From JAGNKE01 sp964583335 (GTDB lineage: Bacteria > Pseudomonadota > Alphaproteobacteria > Micavibrionales > Micavibrionaceae), in the NCBI GenBank assembly GCA_964583335.1, contig CAZOVG010000001.1, positions 496,001 through 560,000 on the forward strand: 64,000 bases of DNA. Direction: 5' to 3'. This document shows, piece by piece, positions 34,770-42,738 of this stretch. Each line of letters starts with the position of its first letter. Position 1 is the stretch's first letter. The notes under the pieces are model-generated. The model made no database searches. It was not told the DNA's origin and saw only the letters and a list, made by a program, of their open reading frames with translations. Both the position numbers and the translations under genes were made by a program.

Positions 34770-36260
34770 ATGAGTTCTTTATCGCAGAAGCTTGACCTCC
34801 GGCACGCGCAGCAGCTCGTGATGACGCCGCAGTTGCAGCAGGCGATCAAATTGCTGCAGCTCAATAATATTGAATTGAACGAATTTCTGGAGCAGGAGCT
34901 GGAGAAGAACCCGCTGCTGGAGATTGCGGAAACCCCCGCCGAGCCGAGTGCGGGCGAAGACGAGCCATATGAGGCCGAGACTCCCGACCAACAAAGCGCG
35001 GAAGCGCCCGACGGGTATACGGGTTATGAAGATGCGGCGGACGGGGCGTGGGAATACGACCCGAGCGCGGGGCTTTCGATGGCCGGGACGGGCGCGGGCG
35101 GTAGCGCGACCTTTGAGGATACGGATTACAGTTTCGAAGACCGTATGTCCGTGCGCAAGAGTTTGCGCGAGCATCTTTCCGAGCAGCTTTTTGTTGCGTT
35201 CGGAGATAACCGGGACCGTATGATCGGAGCGCTTTTGATCGACCTGATCGACGAGAGCGGCTATCTGCGCGAGGGTTATGCGGCGCTGGCCGGGCGTTTG
35301 GGCTGTTCGGTCGAGCGGATCGAGCGTTTGCTCGGCGAAATGAAGCAATTCGACCCAACGGGTGTTTTTGCTGCGGATTTGCGCGAGTGCCTCGCGTTGC
35401 AGCTTGAGGAGCAGGGCAAGCTGGACGCGCCGATGCGGGCGCTTCTGGACCATCTCGACCTTCTGGCCGGGCACGACATGGCGGCGCTGGGCAAGGCTTG
35501 CGGGGTCAATGCCGCCTATCTTCAGGATATGATCGCAGAGATCCGGGGGCTGAACCCCCGGCCTGTATCCTCGTTCGACCATCTGGTGGTCCAGACGGCC
35601 ATCCCGGACATTTTGATGCGCCGCTTACCTAAGCATGTCGGTGGCGGCTGGCGCGTCGAGCTGAACGCCGAGACGCTGCCGCGCGTTTTGATCAATCAGG
35701 AGTATTTCACGCAAGTCTCGCAAGGGGCGGGCGCCAAGAAGGACAAGGAGTATCTCAACAGCCAGCTCAATTCCGCGAACTGGCTGGTGCGGGCGCTTGA
35801 CCAGCGGGCGCAGACCATCATCAAGGTGGCGGCGGTCATCGTGGAGGAGCAGGACGCGTTCTTCAATTACGGGATCGAGTTTTTGCGGCCGCTGACCCTC
35901 AGGGATGTCGCGGAAAAGATCGAAATGCACGAGAGCACCGTTTCGCGGGTGACGACCAATAAATACATCGCCACGCCGCGCGGGCTGTTTGAGCTCAAAT
36001 ATTTCTTTACCACGGCGCTGACCTCGGAGGACGGGAGCGTCCATTCGGCGGAATCCGTGAAGGCGCGGATCAAGACCCTGATCGAAAACGAAAAAGCGGA
36101 TGACGTGCTTTCGGATGATGCCATCGTGCTCCTCCTCAAGAAAGAAGGGATCGACCTTGCGCGGCGGACCGTTGCGAAATACCGCGAGGGTATGCATATC
36201 GGGTCATCGGTGCAGCGGCGGCGCGTCAAGAAGGCCCTTGCCCAGCGCGGCGAGTCGTAA
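34770..36260 (+). CDS. rpoN: RNA polymerase sigma-54 factor RpoN
   Basis: 496 residues from the ATG at 34770 (start MSSLSQKLDLRHAQQLVMTPQLQQAIKLLQL); the longer frame upstream adds a non-family extension. The Gln/Leu-rich activator-interaction region I is at 1-50, an acidic region II at about 55-125, then core-binding and DNA-binding regions. The RpoN box ARRTVAKYRE lies near the C-terminus. Sigma-54 needs an AAA+ activator. The order lptB-rpoN-hpf-ptsN is conserved in Proteobacteria; here copy B of the repeat and a small unknown gene are inserted. Confidence 0.95.
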   Translation: MSSLSQKLDLRHAQQLVMTPQLQQAIKLLQLNNIELNEFLEQELEKNPLLEIAETPAEPSAGEDEPYEAETPDQQSAEAPDGYTGYEDAADGAWEYDPSAGLSMAGTGAGGSATFEDTDYSFEDRMSVRKSLREHLSEQLFVAFGDNRDRMIGALLIDLIDESGYLREGYAALAGRLGCSVERIERLLGEMKQFDPTGVFAADLRECLALQLEEQGKLDAPMRALLDHLDLLAGHDMAALGKACGVNAAYLQDMIAEIRGLNPRPVSSFDHLVVQTAIPDILMRRLPKHVGGGWRVELNAETLPRVLINQEYFTQVSQGAGAKKDKEYLNSQLNSANWLVRALDQRAQTIIKVAAVIVEEQDAFFNYGIEFLRPLTLRDVAEKIEMHESTVSRVTTNKYIATPRGLFELKYFFTTALTSEDGSVHSAESVKARIKTLIENEKADDVLSDDAIVLLLKKEGIDLARRTVAKYREGMHIGSSVQRRRVKKALAQRGES

Positions 36261-36292
36261 AAACATTCCCCAAAAACACGGTTTGTGGTATC

Positions 36293-36601
36293 ATGGTGCA
36301 TGTTCAAATTGCGTTTTCTTCGGTTCAGGAAGACCCCGGCATGAGCGTTATTGTTTCCCTGCGCGATGTTTCCGACCAAGAAGTTTCCGGTGAGGAATTG
36401 CGCACCGCTTTTGGCGCGGGCCCGGATGCCGGGGTTTTTGCCGCGCGTATGTCGAAAATGTTTTCTAAAACTGCAGGTGACCTTAATCTTGAAGACGGGT
36501 GGAGCCTTTATATCGCGCATCCCGGTCTTCCGCAGGGCGAGCGGCGCTATACTCAAGAGGAAGCGCTGGCCATGGCTTCTATGGATGTGGAGATATCCTG
36601 A
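36293..36601 (+). CDS. Small unknown protein between rpoN and hpf
   Basis: 102 residues from ATG 36293, or 86 from ATG 36341. Codon use looks like that of the neighbours. The protein is soluble, acidic and without recognised motifs: it has SVIVSLRDVSDQEVSGEELRTAF-like charged helices and ends in a helix EEALAMASMDVEIS. No family recognised. It is 32 nt after the rpoN stop and 105 nt before hpf, so probably in the same operon. Confidence 0.55.
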   Translation: MVHVQIAFSSVQEDPGMSVIVSLRDVSDQEVSGEELRTAFGAGPDAGVFAARMSKMFSKTAGDLNLEDGWSLYIAHPGLPQGERRYTQEEALAMASMDVEIS

Positions 36602-36706
36602 TTTTTTTGCAGCCTCATTCACATTTTTTGCCTATCGCCGCCTTGAACCGGGCGGGGCTCTGCTGTTACAACCCTATTCACAACCCAAGCAAGGGAGTAC
36701 CCCACG

Positions 36707-37315
36707 ATGGAAATGATCGTACAAGGCAAGCAGATTGATATTGGCGATGCGTTGCGCACCCATGTTAAAGAAAAGCTGACGGATATCGACGAAAAGTATT
36801 TCAACCACGCGACGGATGCCACGGTCACGTTTTCGCGCGAGGGGCACGGCAGCGGCCTGTTCCGCGTGAATATCTCGATGCGTGTAAGCAAGAACGTCAT
36901 GGTGATTACCGAGGCGACGGAGAACGATCCCTATGTGGCGTTTGAAGCGGCCTCGGAAAAGGCGGCCAAGCGGCTACGCCGCTATAAGCGGCAGTTGCGC
37001 GACCATCACGCCCGCAAGCAAAAGACGCCCGAGGAAGAACAAACCAAGGCGCTTTATTATACGCTGGCGGTTCAGGGCGGCGGCGAGGCCGCGGAGCAGG
37101 ATAATGAGGAGGACGGCGTTCCCCAGGGCGACGACCCGGTCGTTGTGGCCGAGATTTCTGCGGATATCGAGACGCTGAGCGTTTCCGACGCGGTGATGCG
37201 TATGGAGTTGGCTGACCGGAACGCACTGTTGTTCCGCAACGCCAAGAATAACAGGCTGAACATGGTTTATATGCGCAGCGATGGTAACGTCGGCTGGGTC
37301 GATCCCCAGGATTAG
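36707..37315 (+). CDS. hpf: Ribosome hibernation promoting factor, long form
   Basis: 202 residues. The N-terminal RaiA/HPF domain (about 1-100) starts MEMIVQGKQIDIGDALRTHVKEKL and has KRLRRYKRQLRDHH on the ribosome-facing helix. After a linker rich in acidic residues comes the C-terminal dimerisation domain with LSVSDAVMRMELADRNALLFRNA and VYMRSDGNVGWVDP, which marks the long form that joins 70S ribosomes into 100S dimers. AAGGGAG precedes the ATG. The rpoN-hpf-ptsN order suggests stationary-phase regulation. Confidence 0.94.
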   Translation: MEMIVQGKQIDIGDALRTHVKEKLTDIDEKYFNHATDATVTFSREGHGSGLFRVNISMRVSKNVMVITEATENDPYVAFEAASEKAAKRLRRYKRQLRDHHARKQKTPEEEQTKALYYTLAVQGGGEAAEQDNEEDGVPQGDDPVVVAEISADIETLSVSDAVMRMELADRNALLFRNAKNNRLNMVYMRSDGNVGWVDPQD

Positions 37316-37431
37316 AGCTTCGATCGCTGAGCCTGAACCGCGTTGCCGCGTCCCCCCGCCTTCGCGGGGGCTGAAGGCTGCTGCGAACCTTCGCTCCTTG
37401 CGCCTTGTTCAGGCTCAGCGCTCTTTGCTCT
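37314..37431 (+). repeat. Intergenic palindromic repeat, copy C
   Basis: A 118-nt inverted repeat that starts inside the hpf stop codon. The 25-nt arms match at 21 positions: AGAGC with GCTCT, and CGCTGAGCCTGAAC with its complement GTTCAGGCTCAGCG. The core is GCGTTGCCGCGTC on the left and CTTCGCTCCTTGCGCCT on the right, with an extra CCCCCGC-CTTC-GCGGGGG hairpin in the middle. Confidence 0.8.
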
Positions 37432-37495
37432 TGAAGGTAGAAAAACCGCCCCTTTCGTCTCAAAGCTCTTCGAATGGGTTACAAGACATTATTAA

Positions 37496-37518
37496 CCTCG
37501 CTGCGGCGGGGATTTTTT
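37496..37518 (+). terminator. Rho-independent terminator after hpf
   Basis: CCTCGC (37496-37501) pairs with GCGGGG (37506-37511, one G-T pair) around TGCG, followed by A and six T residues. It lies 180 nt after hpf, downstream of palindromic repeat C. The rest of the 412-nt gap up to ptsN is AT-rich with no gene seen, so ptsN probably has its own promoter there. Confidence 0.6.
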
Positions 37519-37727
37519 GTGCAGGTGCGAGCGCAAAAATAATAGCGTAATTGTGTGAAAACGGCACGTGCGCCGGCGTTTATGAAAACGTCTTTAACGT
37601 ATTGTTTTGCCATATTTTTTATCTGCAACAAAAATGAGTCTCCGGGTCGTTTTTTCTGGCAGATTCGTGTTTGTTCGTGGTACCACCTCACCATCGTACT
37701 TCATGCCAATGAGGCGGTTTACAGATC

Positions 37728-38189
37728 ATGCTTTCCATTCTTACTGCCGATCATGTCTTTACGGGCCTGAAGGCGCAAACGCGCCGGAAGTGCCTTCACG
37801 AGATCGCCGTGCGCATCGCGGCGGTCACGCGCCTTGACGCCGTCATCATGGCGCGGCTTTTCAACAAGAAGGAAATCAAGCGTTGCTCCGCCATCGGGGG
37901 CGGGGTCGCGGTGATCGATCTGCAATCGATCAGGCTTCAGAAGCCGTTTTTTTGTCTGGCGGTTTTGGATCACGGCGCGGATTTCCGGGCCCCTGACGGG
38001 GAGAAAGTCGATCTTGTCGCCTGTGTGCTTTCGCCGCATGCGGATGGGCCGGTGCATTTGCAGCGCATATCCTCGATCTCGCGCTTGCTGCGGGATCAGA
38101 CCCTGTGTCAGGCTGTGCGCGAGGCAAAGGACCCGGATGCTATCCGGCTTTTGCTGATGTCTCCTGAACGGCGACTTTATGCCGCCTAG
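37728..38189 (+). CDS. ptsN: PtsN (EIIA-Ntr)-like protein lacking the phospho-histidine
   Basis: 153 residues, the size and pattern of nitrogen-PTS EIIA: an N-terminal ILTADHVFTGLKAQTRRKCLHEIA, a central sheet and a C-terminal GEKVDLVACVLSP followed by HLQRISSISRLLRD. In PtsN the phosphorylated His sits in the motif G-x-G-x-A-x-PH. Here the corresponding stretch at 57-64 reads GGGVAVID, so Asp replaces His and the preceding Pro is also lost. Other family residues are kept, so this looks like a regulatory protein that no longer takes phosphate at that site. Position after rpoN-hpf supports orthology. Confidence 0.85.
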   Translation: MLSILTADHVFTGLKAQTRRKCLHEIAVRIAAVTRLDAVIMARLFNKKEIKRCSAIGGGVAVIDLQSIRLQKPFFCLAVLDHGADFRAPDGEKVDLVACVLSPHADGPVHLQRISSISRLLRDQTLCQAVREAKDPDAIRLLLMSPERRLYAA

Positions 38190-38422
38190 TGGACTGTGAC
38201 GGGCTCAAGTTTGTTCGAGAGGGATGATTTCACCGCTTCCTCGAAGCTGCCGAGGATCGAGAGAGGGCGGCCGTCCGCCGAACAGAGGGCATAGAGCGCG
38301 CCCCCCGCATCTTCGATCATGCGGATGTAGGCGACCTGTCCGGCTCCGAGATTCATGAAATCTTCCGCTGACATATTGCGCAGCAGGCTGCGGATATGAT
38401 CTTCTCTGTTCTCTGTGACCAT
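38186..38422 (-). CDS. DUF1150 family protein
   Basis: 78 residues. The pattern SAEDFMNLGAGQVAYIRMIE followed by ALYALCSADGRPLSILGSFEEAV is the DUF1150 family, small alphaproteobacterial proteins of unknown function that usually sit next to an Hsp20 gene, as here. GGAG precedes the ATG at a good distance. It is 12 nt downstream of the Hsp20 gene on the same strand, so it probably shares the heat-shock transcript. Its 3' end overlaps the ptsN stop region by 4 nt on the opposite strand. Confidence 0.88.
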   Translation of the reverse strand: MVTENREDHIRSLLRNMSAEDFMNLGAGQVAYIRMIEDAGGALYALCSADGRPLSILGSFEEAVKSSLSNKLEPVTVH

Positions 38423-38434
38423 GCTGTTGTCTCC

Positions 38435-38905
38435 TTATTCGCCGGTTTCCGTGGCATCTATGTCGATAGCCTTGACCTTGCGGCCCGGTTTTTCGGCGCT
38501 TTTGATTTTGATTTTTTGCGCCGCCGATTCGGGCTGGACGCGCTCCAGATTGATATGCAGAAGGCCGTTATCGAGGTCGGCGTCGTGGACCTCTATGCCG
38601 TCGGCCAGCACGAAGCTGCGCTGGAAGCGGCGGGCGGCGATGCCGCGATAGAGGTAAACCTTTGATTCGTCTTCGGCTTTCTGGCCCCGGATGGTGAGCT
38701 GGTTATGCTCGATCTCGACATCGAGGTCTTCGAGGCCGAATCCGGCAACCGCGAGGGTGATCCGCAGGCCATTTTCGCCGATTTGTTCAATGTTGTAAGG
38801 GGGATAGCCATCGCCGCCGGATTTGCGGAGGCGGTCTACGGTCTTTTCAAACTGATCGAAACCGAGGAAAAGGGGGCTGTCGAACAAGGTCAAACGTGTG
38901 GTCAT
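38435..38905 (-). CDS. Small heat-shock protein, Hsp20/IbpA family
   Basis: 156 residues from the ATG at 38905. An ATG 15 nt upstream is really part of the ribosome-binding site: GGAGGAGACAAAA precedes the chosen start, which gives the usual MTTRLTLFDSPLFLGFDQFEKTVDRL N-terminus. The alpha-crystallin domain spans about 35-130 with YPPYNIEQ, LRITLAVAGF, LTIRGQK and a RRFQRSFVLADGIEV strand followed by GLLHINLER. It acts as an ATP-independent holdase for unfolding proteins. It is in an operon with DUF1150. Confidence 0.93.
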   Translation of the reverse strand: MTTRLTLFDSPLFLGFDQFEKTVDRLRKSGGDGYPPYNIEQIGENGLRITLAVAGFGLEDLDVEIEHNQLTIRGQKAEDESKVYLYRGIAARRFQRSFVLADGIEVHDADLDNGLLHINLERVQPESAAQKIKIKSAEKPGRKVKAIDIDATETGE

Positions 38906-39010
38906 TTTTGTCTCCTCCATTGAGCGAGTTACGGGAGACCCGCATCAGCAGCATCACCCGAGTTCATCATACAGGAGAGTCGGGGCGGGAGACAAGAAAT
39001 TGAGTGGGGA

Positions 39011-39193
39011 TCAGGATTTGCGGACGAAGAGGCGGTCGCAATAGACGCATTCGGCGCGGTTATGGTCATCAAACGTGTACCAGACCTTGGGGTGGCCGAG
39101 CGGGCCGCCGCCGCCGTCGCAGGAGACTCCGTCGGCATCGGCGGGCACTGTGAAGGTTTCGGGCTGGGGGGCGTTGTTTTGCTGTCTGGTCAT
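39011..39193 (-). CDS. zf-CHCC zinc-finger domain protein
   Basis: 60 residues. Ligands are visible in order: the Cys in VSCDGGGGPLGHP, the His of that GHP, and the pair in CVYCDRLF near the C-terminus. The VSCDGG...GHPKVWY...CVYC pattern is the zf-CHCC family (related to the mitochondrial complex I subunit NDUFS6), small alphaproteobacterial proteins thought to bind zinc. It stands upstream of the Hsp20 gene and 58 nt downstream of cysS on the same strand. Confidence 0.9.
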   Translation of the reverse strand: MTRQQNNAPQPETFTVPADADGVSCDGGGGPLGHPKVWYTFDDHNRAECVYCDRLFVRKS

Positions 39194-39251
39194 GCGTGTT
39201 TCTTTCTTTCATCATTCTATGCTGCGGCGCGGGTTTTTCAAGTCTCCGGCG

Positions 39252-40637
39252 TTAGAGTTTTTTCCAGACCGCGCCGGCGGCGGTGTCTTCGATGGCGATG
39301 CCCATATCGGTGAGCTCGCGGCGGATTTCATCGGCGCGGGCGAAGTTTTTGCTCTTGCGGGCGTCTTGTCTTTGCTGCAGCAAATTTTCGATCTTCGCGG
39401 CGTCGGCGTCGTTTGCGGGCTGGCCGTAGCCGAGCCATGAATCCGCGTCCTGTTGCAGCACGCCCAGCAGGTTCGCGCCCGCGAGCAGCGCGGCCTTGTC
39501 ATAGGGGGCGCGGGTTTGCGCGGCCTTGCGGGCGAGGTGGCCGAGGGCGGCGATGGCCTTGGGGGTGTTCAAATCATCGCATAGGGCTTCGTGGATCGGG
39601 TTGTCGTGTTGGTTTGAGTCTTTCTCCGGCGTTATGTCGGCGAGTTCGCGCAGGGTCTGGTAGAGGCGCTCCAATGTTTTTTGGGTTTGTTGCAGCAGGT
39701 TTTCCGTCCAGTCGAGCGGTTGGCTGTATTGCGCGGAGAGGAGGGCGAGGCGGAGAGTCTCGCCGTCATATTGCTGCAGCAAATCGTGCACCAATCTTGT
39801 GTTGCCCTCGGATTTGGCCATTTTTTGGGTGTTCACGGTGACGAATCCATTGTGCACCCAGAATTTCGCGAAGGCGGACAGATCGTTTAATTGGCCTTGC
39901 GCGCAGCAGCTTTGGGCGATTTCGTTTTCGTGGTGCGGGAATTTGAGGTCCGCGCCGCCGCCGTGGATGTCGAAGGGCAGGCCGAGATGTTCCTGCGCCA
40001 TCGCGGAACATTCGATATGCCAGCCGGGGCGGCCCCGGCCCCAGGGGGAATCCCAGCCGGGCTGATCGGGCGTGCTGGGCTTCCAGAGCACGAAATCAGC
40101 GGGGTCGCGCTTATAGGGGGCGACCTCGACGCGCGCGCCGGCGATCTGGTCGTCACGGCTGCGGCCCGACAGGCCGCCATAAGCGGGGAAGGAGGGGACG
40201 TTGAAGAGCACGTGGCCTTGCCCCTCGTAGGCGTGATCCTTGGCGATCAGGGTTTCGATCAGGGCGATCATCTGGGGTATGTGGGTCGTCGCGCGGGGCT
40301 GGACGTCCGGGGCTTTTACGCCCAGCGCCGCCATATCGCGGTTATAGATATCGGTGAATTTGCAGGTGATTTCGTCGCAGGGGCGGCCCGTTTCGCGGGC
40401 GGCGGCGATGATCTTGTCGTCGATGTCGGTGATGTTCGAGACGTAGGTGACCCTGGGATAGAGCGAGCGCAGCAGGCCCGCCAGAAGGTCGAAGACCACG
40501 GCCATGCGGGCGTTGCCGATATGGGCATAGTTATAAACCGTGGGACCGCAGGCATAGAGCCGCACATGGGCCGGGTCGAGGGGCCTGAAATCCTCTTTCT
40601 TGCGGGTCAGGGAGTTGTGCAGCTTGAGGGCGGTCAT
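39252..40637 (-). CDS. cysS: Cysteinyl-tRNA synthetase
   Basis: 461 residues from the ATG at 40637; a TTG one codon upstream is not needed. The class I signature HIGH appears as AHIGNAR, and KMSKS as KMAKS near 266. Zinc ligands are the Cys in YACGPTVYN, the Cys in WHIECSAM and the His-x-x-x-Glu of HHENE. It charges tRNA-Cys with cysteine. Length is normal. It is divergent from folE with about 84 nt between the starts. Confidence 0.96.
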   Translation of the reverse strand: MTALKLHNSLTRKKEDFRPLDPAHVRLYACGPTVYNYAHIGNARMAVVFDLLAGLLRSLYPRVTYVSNITDIDDKIIAAARETGRPCDEITCKFTDIYNRDMAALGVKAPDVQPRATTHIPQMIALIETLIAKDHAYEGQGHVLFNVPSFPAYGGLSGRSRDDQIAGARVEVAPYKRDPADFVLWKPSTPDQPGWDSPWGRGRPGWHIECSAMAQEHLGLPFDIHGGGADLKFPHHENEIAQSCCAQGQLNDLSAFAKFWVHNGFVTVNTQKMAKSEGNTRLVHDLLQQYDGETLRLALLSAQYSQPLDWTENLLQQTQKTLERLYQTLRELADITPEKDSNQHDNPIHEALCDDLNTPKAIAALGHLARKAAQTRAPYDKAALLAGANLLGVLQQDADSWLGYGQPANDADAAKIENLLQQRQDARKSKNFARADEIRRELTDMGIAIEDTAAGAVWKKL

Positions 40638-40721
40638 CAAATCGGGGTCCTTATATTCTTTTTTACTGGAAAATACGTGAAAGACACTGTAAGACCAACA
40701 TGTTTTTTACGGGTGGCAAGG

Positions 40722-41333
40722 ATGAGCGTAGAGAATATTAACCGGAAGAAAAAAATGGCGCAGGACAAGAGGCCTACGAAAGACGAGGCTATGCGCGCCG
40801 TTGAGACGCTGATCCGCTGGGCCGGGGACGACCCGGCGCGGGAAGGTTTGCTTGATACGCCCAAGCGCGTGGTTGAGGCCTATAACGAGTTCTTTTGCGG
40901 TTACGCCAAGGATGCGGCTCTGGAACTGGGCAAAACTTTCGAAGATATTCAAGGGTTTGACGATATCGTCATTGTCCGCGACATCAGTTTCACCTCGCAT
41001 TGCGAGCATCACATGGTGCCGATCATCGGGCAGGCGCATGTCGCCTATTGGCCCACCGAGAAGGTTGTCGGGATCAGTAAGCTGGCCCGGATCGTGGATG
41101 TTTACGCCAAGCGCCTGATCTCGCAGGAAAATATGACTCGGAACATCGTCGAGGTGATCGACCGGACGCTGAAGCCCAAGGGCGCGGCCGTGATGATCCG
41201 CGCGAACCACCAGTGCATGTCGATCCGGGGGGTCAACAAGGCGCATTCCAGCACCGTGACCACCATGTTTTCGGGCATTTTCAAGGACGATCCGACGGTT
41301 CAGCGCCGTTTTCTGGACCTGATCAGAGACTAG
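40722..41333 (+). CDS. folE: GTP cyclohydrolase I FolE
   Basis: 203 residues from the ATG at 40722; the next ATG at 40755 has a better ribosome-binding site (GGAAG) and gives 192 residues, so either may be used. The open frame continues far upstream, but only as shadow of cysS. Zinc and catalytic residues are in HCEHHMVP and in RANHQCMSIRGV. The enzyme turns GTP into dihydroneopterin triphosphate for folate. FolC at 57.2 kb acts late in the same pathway. Confidence 0.95.
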   Translation: MSVENINRKKKMAQDKRPTKDEAMRAVETLIRWAGDDPAREGLLDTPKRVVEAYNEFFCGYAKDAALELGKTFEDIQGFDDIVIVRDISFTSHCEHHMVPIIGQAHVAYWPTEKVVGISKLARIVDVYAKRLISQENMTRNIVEVIDRTLKPKGAAVMIRANHQCMSIRGVNKAHSSTVTTMFSGIFKDDPTVQRRFLDLIRD

Positions 41334-41390
41334 GCGCCGCTTTTTTAGTATAGTTTTCCTGTATTCCAGCCCCAAGCGGGAGATTTTCGC

Positions 41391-42734
41391 ATGAGCACGC
41401 ACGCCGACCTTCTGCTGATCAACGGGACCGTCGTTTTACCCGAGGGCACCCGGCAAGCGGATATTCTGGTCAAAGATGGCAAAATCCACGATATCGGGTC
41501 GTTCAACCCCACGATGGCCGCCGAGATCGTCGATTGCGGGGGTTTGCATATCCTGCCCGGCGTGATCGACACGCAGGTGCATTTCCGCGAGCCGGGGGGC
41601 GAGCACAAGGAAACGCTGGAAACGGGCATGAAGGCCGCCGCGATGGGCGGCGTGACCGCGATTTTCGAGATGCCGAATACCAACCCGCTGACCACCACGC
41701 CCGAAGGGCTGGCGCGCAAGATGGAGGCCGCCGCGAAGGCCCCGTGGACCGAATATGCGTTTTATTTCGGCGGGACGGCGGCGAATTCGCAAAATTTGCC
41801 GGAGTGGGAGAATCTGCCGGGGGTTTGCGGCGTTAAAATTTTCATGGGGTCGTCCACGGGCGATCTTCTGGCCGCTTCGGACGAGGAGGTCGAGGCCGTC
41901 CTGCGGAACGGGCGGCGGGTCGTGGCTGTCCACGCCGAGGACGAGGCCATGATGATCGAAAACAAGAAAAGCATCCTCGGCAGCAGCACCGACCCGGCGA
42001 TGCACCATATCTGGCGCTCGGTCGAGTCGTGCGTTTCGGCGACGACGCGGCTTTTGCGGCTGGCCCGCAAGGCGGGGCGGCGTGTGCATGTGCTGCATAT
42101 CACCAGCGCGCAGGAGATGGAGATTCTGGCCCAGAACCGCGATATCGCGAGCGTTGAGGTGCTGCCCAACCATTTGACGCTTTCGGCGCCGGATTGTTAT
42201 TTGCGGCTGGGGACCAAGGCGCAGCAAAACCCGCCCATCCGCGAATTGCATCATCAGCTGGCGCTGTGGAAAGGTATCCGGGACGGGACGGTGGATATCC
42301 TGGGGTCAGACCACGCGCCGCATACGCTGGAGGAGAAGGGTAAGACCTATCCGGGCAGCCCAAGCGGCACGCCGGGCGTGCAGACGCTGGTGCCGATCAT
42401 GCTGGACCACGTGAATAAGGGGAATCTGACGCTGGAGCGGTTTGTGGACCTTGTTTCGTATGGGCCGCAGCGGATTCATCAGATTGCCAATAAAGGGCGG
42501 ATCGTGCGCGGATATGACGCGGATTTCACGGTTGTCGATTTGCGCAAGAAAATGGAGATCACGAACGCGCAGCAGCAGACCAAATGCGGCTGGACGCCGT
42601 TCGATGGGACGAAGGTCACGGGCTGGCCGATCATGACGATCATAAGGGGCCAGATGGTGATGCGTGAGGACGAGCTTTTGAAGCCCGTCGGGAAGCCCGT
42701 GCGGTTCCGTGAAACGCTGGGTTCGGGGGCTTGA
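41391..42734 (+). CDS. pyrC: Dihydroorotase, class I
   Basis: 447 residues. Metal-binding H-x-R appears in DTQVHFREPGGEHKE. The carboxylated Lys is in GVKIFMGSSTGD near 150, further His ligands lie in AVHAEDEAM and VLHITSAQE, and the Asp is in GSDHAPH. That set marks class I amidohydrolase dihydroorotases, which form dihydroorotate from carbamoyl aspartate in pyrimidine synthesis; PyrF at 52 kb is later in the path. CGGGAG precedes the ATG. The methyltransferase follows within 4 nt. Confidence 0.92.
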   Translation: MSTHADLLLINGTVVLPEGTRQADILVKDGKIHDIGSFNPTMAAEIVDCGGLHILPGVIDTQVHFREPGGEHKETLETGMKAAAMGGVTAIFEMPNTNPLTTTPEGLARKMEAAAKAPWTEYAFYFGGTAANSQNLPEWENLPGVCGVKIFMGSSTGDLLAASDEEVEAVLRNGRRVVAVHAEDEAMMIENKKSILGSSTDPAMHHIWRSVESCVSATTRLLRLARKAGRRVHVLHITSAQEMEILAQNRDIASVEVLPNHLTLSAPDCYLRLGTKAQQNPPIRELHHQLALWKGIRDGTVDILGSDHAPHTLEEKGKTYPGSPSGTPGVQTLVPIMLDHVNKGNLTLERFVDLVSYGPQRIHQIANKGRIVRGYDADFTVVDLRKKMEITNAQQQTKCGWTPFDGTKVTGWPIMTIIRGQMVMREDELLKPVGKPVRFRETLGSGA

Positions 42735-42738
42735 GCCC

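Noticed and set aside
39891..40721. A 277-codon in-frame extension before folE
   Set aside because: It lies opposite cysS, and the FolE family begins near the ATG codons at 40722 or 40755.
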